This document shows, piece by piece, positions 5,926 to 8,481 of a stretch of 8,481 bases of DNA; the stretch's first letter is position 1; every line of letters starts with the position of its first letter. A model generated the notes under the pieces. The model had not been told where the DNA came from. It saw only the letters and a list, made by a program, of their open reading frames with translations, and made no database searches. Source of the stretch: Deltaproteobacteria bacterium (GTDB lineage: Bacteria > Desulfobacterota > Binatia > Binatales > Binataceae); the NCBI GenBank assembly GCA_021780585.1, contig JAJXYM010000136.1:1-8481 (forward strand), written 5' to 3'. A program made the translations under genes and the position numbers.

Positions 5926-8213
5926 GCGCCATCGCGCGCCAATCCAAAGCGTCGCCGATCGAGTTGATCGCGGTCGCTCACGAACCCTCCCACGGCGGGC
6001 GGATCGCGCGCGAGTTGGCGGCGCTCGCGCTGCTGGCGGCGGCGGCGTGGGCGACGCTCAGCCTCGCTTCGAGCGATTTCGGGTCCCGCGCGAATCTGGG
6101 CGGTCCGCTGGGCGGCGCTATGGCCGCGTCGCTGCGCCGCGCCTGCGGCTGGCAATCGTACCTCTTGCTCGCGCTGGCGGCGGCGCTCGGATGGCGCGCG
6201 TGGCCGCCGCGAAGTTGGCGCGAACTGGCGCGCGAGACCGCCGGTGCGATCTTGTTGTTCGCCGCCGTGAGCGCGGCCGGCGGCCTGCTTGATGCGCCCG
6301 GGGCGCGGCTCAGTGGCGCATTCGGCGCCGCGCTCGCCGAGAAATTAAAGGATTACTTGAATTTTGGCGGTGGCGCGCTGGTCGTCGTCCTGATGCTGGT
6401 GGCCGGACTGGCGACGATGCTCGGCCGTGCTCCGACCGATCTGCTGGCCGCCCTCGGCGGTAGACGGCGGGACGCGGCGGGGCCGGACGAAGCGCCGGCG
6501 ATCGTGCTCGATCAGATGTCACGCCGCGAATCGCCCAACGGCCGATCGGCGCGTCTGGCCGGCGACATTCCCACCGCGGCGCCGGCGTCCGCCGATCGCC
6601 CCGGCGCCGACGCGGGGCCGGCGAGCCTCCGGCTGATTACGCAATTGGTGAAGCGGCGCGATCCGGCGCAGGCGACCGGGACGGCCGCGGAGGCGATCGC
6701 CGTTTCGGCGCGTCGTTCCGCCGGCGGCTTCCAATTGCCGCCGCTCGACCTCCTCGACACGCCGCCGCTGGAGCATACCGCCGTTGATGAAGCCGCGTTG
6801 GCGGGCAGCGCGCGCGCGCTGGAGCGCAAGTTGGGCGATTTCGGCGTCGCCGGCCAGGTGGTCGAAGTGCAGCCCGGACCGGTCGTCACGATGTACAAGT
6901 TCGAGCCGGGTTCAGGCGTCAAGGTCAGCCAGATCGTCAATCTTGCCGACGACCTGTCGCTGGCGCTGCGCGCGCCCACCGTGCGGATCCAAGCCCCCGT
7001 GCCGGGCGAGGCGGTGGTCGGGATCGAAGTGCCGAACCGCAAGCGCGAGAAGGTTTTTCTCCGCGAGATTCTGGAGGCCGAGGAATTCCGCGCGGCGCGC
7101 AGCCAGCTTACGATCGCGCTGGGCAAGGATATCGCCGGACGGCCCGCCGCGGCCGATCTTGCCGCGATGCCGCATCTGCTGATCGCGGGCGCGACCGGCA
7201 CCGGCAAATCGGTTTCGATTCATACAATGATCGCGTCGATACTTTTCAACGCGACCGCCGACGACGTGCGCTTCATCCTGATCGATCCCAAGATGCTCGA
7301 ACTGTCGGTCTACGACGCCCTGCCGCATCTGCTGGTCCCGGTGGTGGTCGATCCGGAAAAAGCCGCCGCCGCGCTGCTATGGGCGACGCAGGAGATGGAG
7401 GCGCGCTATCGGCTGATGCGCGATCTCGGCGTGCGCAATATCGACGGCTACAATCGCGCGATCGGACAGAGCGGCGAGCTGCTCGAACTTCACCGCGGCA
7501 CGCTCGAACAGAATTCCGGCGACGGCGACGACTGGCAGGACCAGCCGGTTAAATATCGGCGGCTGCCCAAGATCGTGATCATAATCGACGAACTGGCCGA
7601 CCTGCTGCTGGCGGAGGGCAAGACCGTCGAACGCGATATCACGCGCCTGGCGCAAAAGGCGCGCGCCGCCGGAATCCATCTGATCCTGGCGACGCAGCGG
7701 CCCTCGGTCGATGTGCTGACCGGGCTGATCAAGGCGAATCTGCCGGCGAGAATTTCGTTGCAGGTGACCTCGCGGGTCGATTCGCGCACGATTCTCGATT
7801 CGATCGGCGCCGAGCGGCTCCTCGGCGCCGGCGACATGCTGTTCATGCCGCCCGGCACGGCCAAACTGCGCCGCCTGCACGGGCCGTTCGTCTCCGAGAC
7901 CGAAATCCGCAAGGTCTGCGAATTCCTGCGCGCGCAGGGCGCCCCGGACTACCGGATGGAAATTCTGGAGACCGCGTCGGCGGGCGAGGGCGATGGCTCC
8001 GGCGGAGCCGACGATTATCGCGACGAACTGTACGACGACGCCGTGCGGATCGTGCTCGAGACCAATCAGGCGTCGATCTCGATGATTCAGCGGCGGCTCA
8101 GAATCGGTTACAACCGCGCCGCCCGGATGGTCGAACGGATGGAGCGCGAGGGGCTGGTGATGCCGGCCGACGGCGCGCGTCCGCGGGAGGTGCGGATGCG
8201 CGGTCCGGAATGA
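5922..8213 (+). CDS. ftsK: DNA translocase FtsK
   Basis: This 763-residue, membrane-anchored, hexameric ATP-driven DNA pump clears and aligns the chromosome terminus at the division septum. The N-terminal domain has about four hydrophobic segments (roughly 33-50, 77-93, 107-124 and 149-167). A short Ala/Arg/Pro-rich linker (about 170-290) is far shorter than in E. coli FtsK. The motor follows: the alpha domain (about 290-400) with QPGPVVTMYKFEPGSGVKVS, and the beta RecA-like domain with Walker A GATGTGKS (423-430), FILIDPKMLELSVY (451-464), Walker B IVIIIDELADL (551-561) and LATQRPSVDVLTGLIKANLP (589-608). The C-terminal gamma winged helix (about 700-760, IQRRLRIGYNRAARMVERME) should read polar KOPS-like sites and contact XerD. 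The TTG at 5922 overlaps the RNase J stop as TTGA, implying translational coupling. The first in-frame ATG (6120) would remove the first membrane segment, so an upstream non-ATG start is needed; TTG 5964 is the alternative. Everything in the motor is intact. Confidence 0.96.
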   Translation: MSAIARQSKASPIELIAVAHEPSHGGRIARELAALALLAAAAWATLSLASSDFGSRANLGGPLGGAMAASLRRACGWQSYLLLALAAALGWRAWPPRSWRELARETAGAILLFAAVSAAGGLLDAPGARLSGAFGAALAEKLKDYLNFGGGALVVVLMLVAGLATMLGRAPTDLLAALGGRRRDAAGPDEAPAIVLDQMSRRESPNGRSARLAGDIPTAAPASADRPGADAGPASLRLITQLVKRRDPAQATGTAAEAIAVSARRSAGGFQLPPLDLLDTPPLEHTAVDEAALAGSARALERKLGDFGVAGQVVEVQPGPVVTMYKFEPGSGVKVSQIVNLADDLSLALRAPTVRIQAPVPGEAVVGIEVPNRKREKVFLREILEAEEFRAARSQLTIALGKDIAGRPAAADLAAMPHLLIAGATGTGKSVSIHTMIASILFNATADDVRFILIDPKMLELSVYDALPHLLVPVVVDPEKAAAALLWATQEMEARYRLMRDLGVRNIDGYNRAIGQSGELLELHRGTLEQNSGDGDDWQDQPVKYRRLPKIVIIIDELADLLLAEGKTVERDITRLAQKARAAGIHLILATQRPSVDVLTGLIKANLPARISLQVTSRVDSRTILDSIGAERLLGAGDMLFMPPGTAKLRRLHGPFVSETEIRKVCEFLRAQGAPDYRMEILETASAGEGDGSGGADDYRDELYDDAVRIVLETNQASISMIQRRLRIGYNRAARMVERMEREGLVMPADGARPREVRMRGPE

Positions 8214-8252
8214 TCTCGCGTCACGGCGAATCCGGACGGAGCGCAATTCGTC

Positions 8253-8481
8253 TTGAGTATTATCGTGTCGAAGGCTAAATCCGGCGCTGGCATGATCATC
8301 GCGCCGATCCTGTGCGTGATCGCGTTCGGCGCGGCGATTGGGTTGGCGCCGCCGCGCGCCCGCGCCGCGGTCACGGCCGCCGGCGAGAGTGCGGCGCTGC
8401 GCGACCTGCTGGCGCGCCTGCAGCGCCATTACCAGGCGACCGCGTCGTTCATCGCGCGGTTCGACGAAACGATCCTGCGGC
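8253..8481 (+). CDS. lolA: Outer-membrane lipoprotein carrier protein LolA, N-terminal part (3' end outside window)
   Basis: This is the first 76 codons of a secreted protein that continues past the window. A Sec signal peptide is evident: a Lys-containing start (SKAKSGAG), a hydrophobic core (MIIAPILCVIAFGAAIG) and a likely cleavage after PRARA. The mature part begins AVTAAGES and then ALRDLLARLQRHYQ, followed by TASFIARFDETIL. This matches the opening helix and first beta strand of LolA, the periplasmic chaperone that ferries lipoproteins from LolCDE to the outer membrane. The position directly after ftsK, 39 bp downstream, is the classic lolA location and supports the call. The start is uncertain. 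TTG 8253 has GGAG eleven bases upstream and GTG 8265 is a close alternative. The ATG at 8292 would remove the basic residues that a signal peptide needs and has no ribosome site. Confidence 0.8.
   Translation, partial: MSIIVSKAKSGAGMIIAPILCVIAFGAAIGLAPPRARAAVTAAGESAALRDLLARLQRHYQATASFIARFDETILR

Noticed and set aside
6415..6790. Possible frameshift or fusion in the low-conservation region of ftsK
   Set aside because: The frame is continuous and the Ala/Arg/Pro-rich composition is what the variable FtsK linker normally looks like.
7377..8429. 350-codon open frame on the minus strand opposite ftsK and lolA
   Set aside because: It runs antisense through the conserved FtsK motor and gamma domain and into lolA, has no domain of its own, and is explained by codon bias.

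Overview
This is a GC-rich (clearly above 60% by eye), densely packed chromosomal segment from a diderm bacterium. An outer-membrane lipoprotein carrier (LolA) at the right edge indicates an outer membrane. The order RNase J - FtsK - LolA is one I associate with deltaproteobacterial-type lineages (Desulfobacterota/Binatota and relatives). That placement is an inference from gene order and GC content, and the sequence itself does not prove it. I see no mobile elements, tRNA or rRNA genes, CRISPR arrays or phage genes.

Left part (1-2192): the 3' end of a large Lhr-type ATP-dependent helicase gene runs rightward off the left edge. It ends tail to tail with a leftward metallo-beta-lactamase-fold hydrolase of the N-acyl-homoserine-lactonase-like group. 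Middle (2193-4018): a 127-bp divergent intergenic region with an inverted repeat is followed by a small DUF309 protein and a classical NAD-type short-chain dehydrogenase/reductase, both rightward. These converge with a leftward single-stranded DNA-binding protein gene (ssb). Right part (4019-8481): a 245-bp divergent control region carries a perfect TATAAT and a 15-nt direct repeat at 21-bp spacing. It precedes a rightward cluster of RNase J, the FtsK DNA translocase (4-nt overlap, TTG start) and the beginning of lolA.

The right-hand cluster joins RNA processing/decay (RNase J), chromosome segregation at division (FtsK) and lipoprotein transport to the outer membrane (LolA). ssb, which reads away from the same control region, adds replication and repair. 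The left-hand genes (DNA repair helicase, lactonase-like hydrolase, DUF309 protein, dehydrogenase) look like independent housekeeping or accessory metabolic genes.

I found no convincing new multi-gene system. The points most worth checking are the repeat-bearing ssb/rnj control region, the tight TTG-initiated RNase J-FtsK junction, and a His in place of the usual Tyr at the active site of the lactonase-like enzyme.
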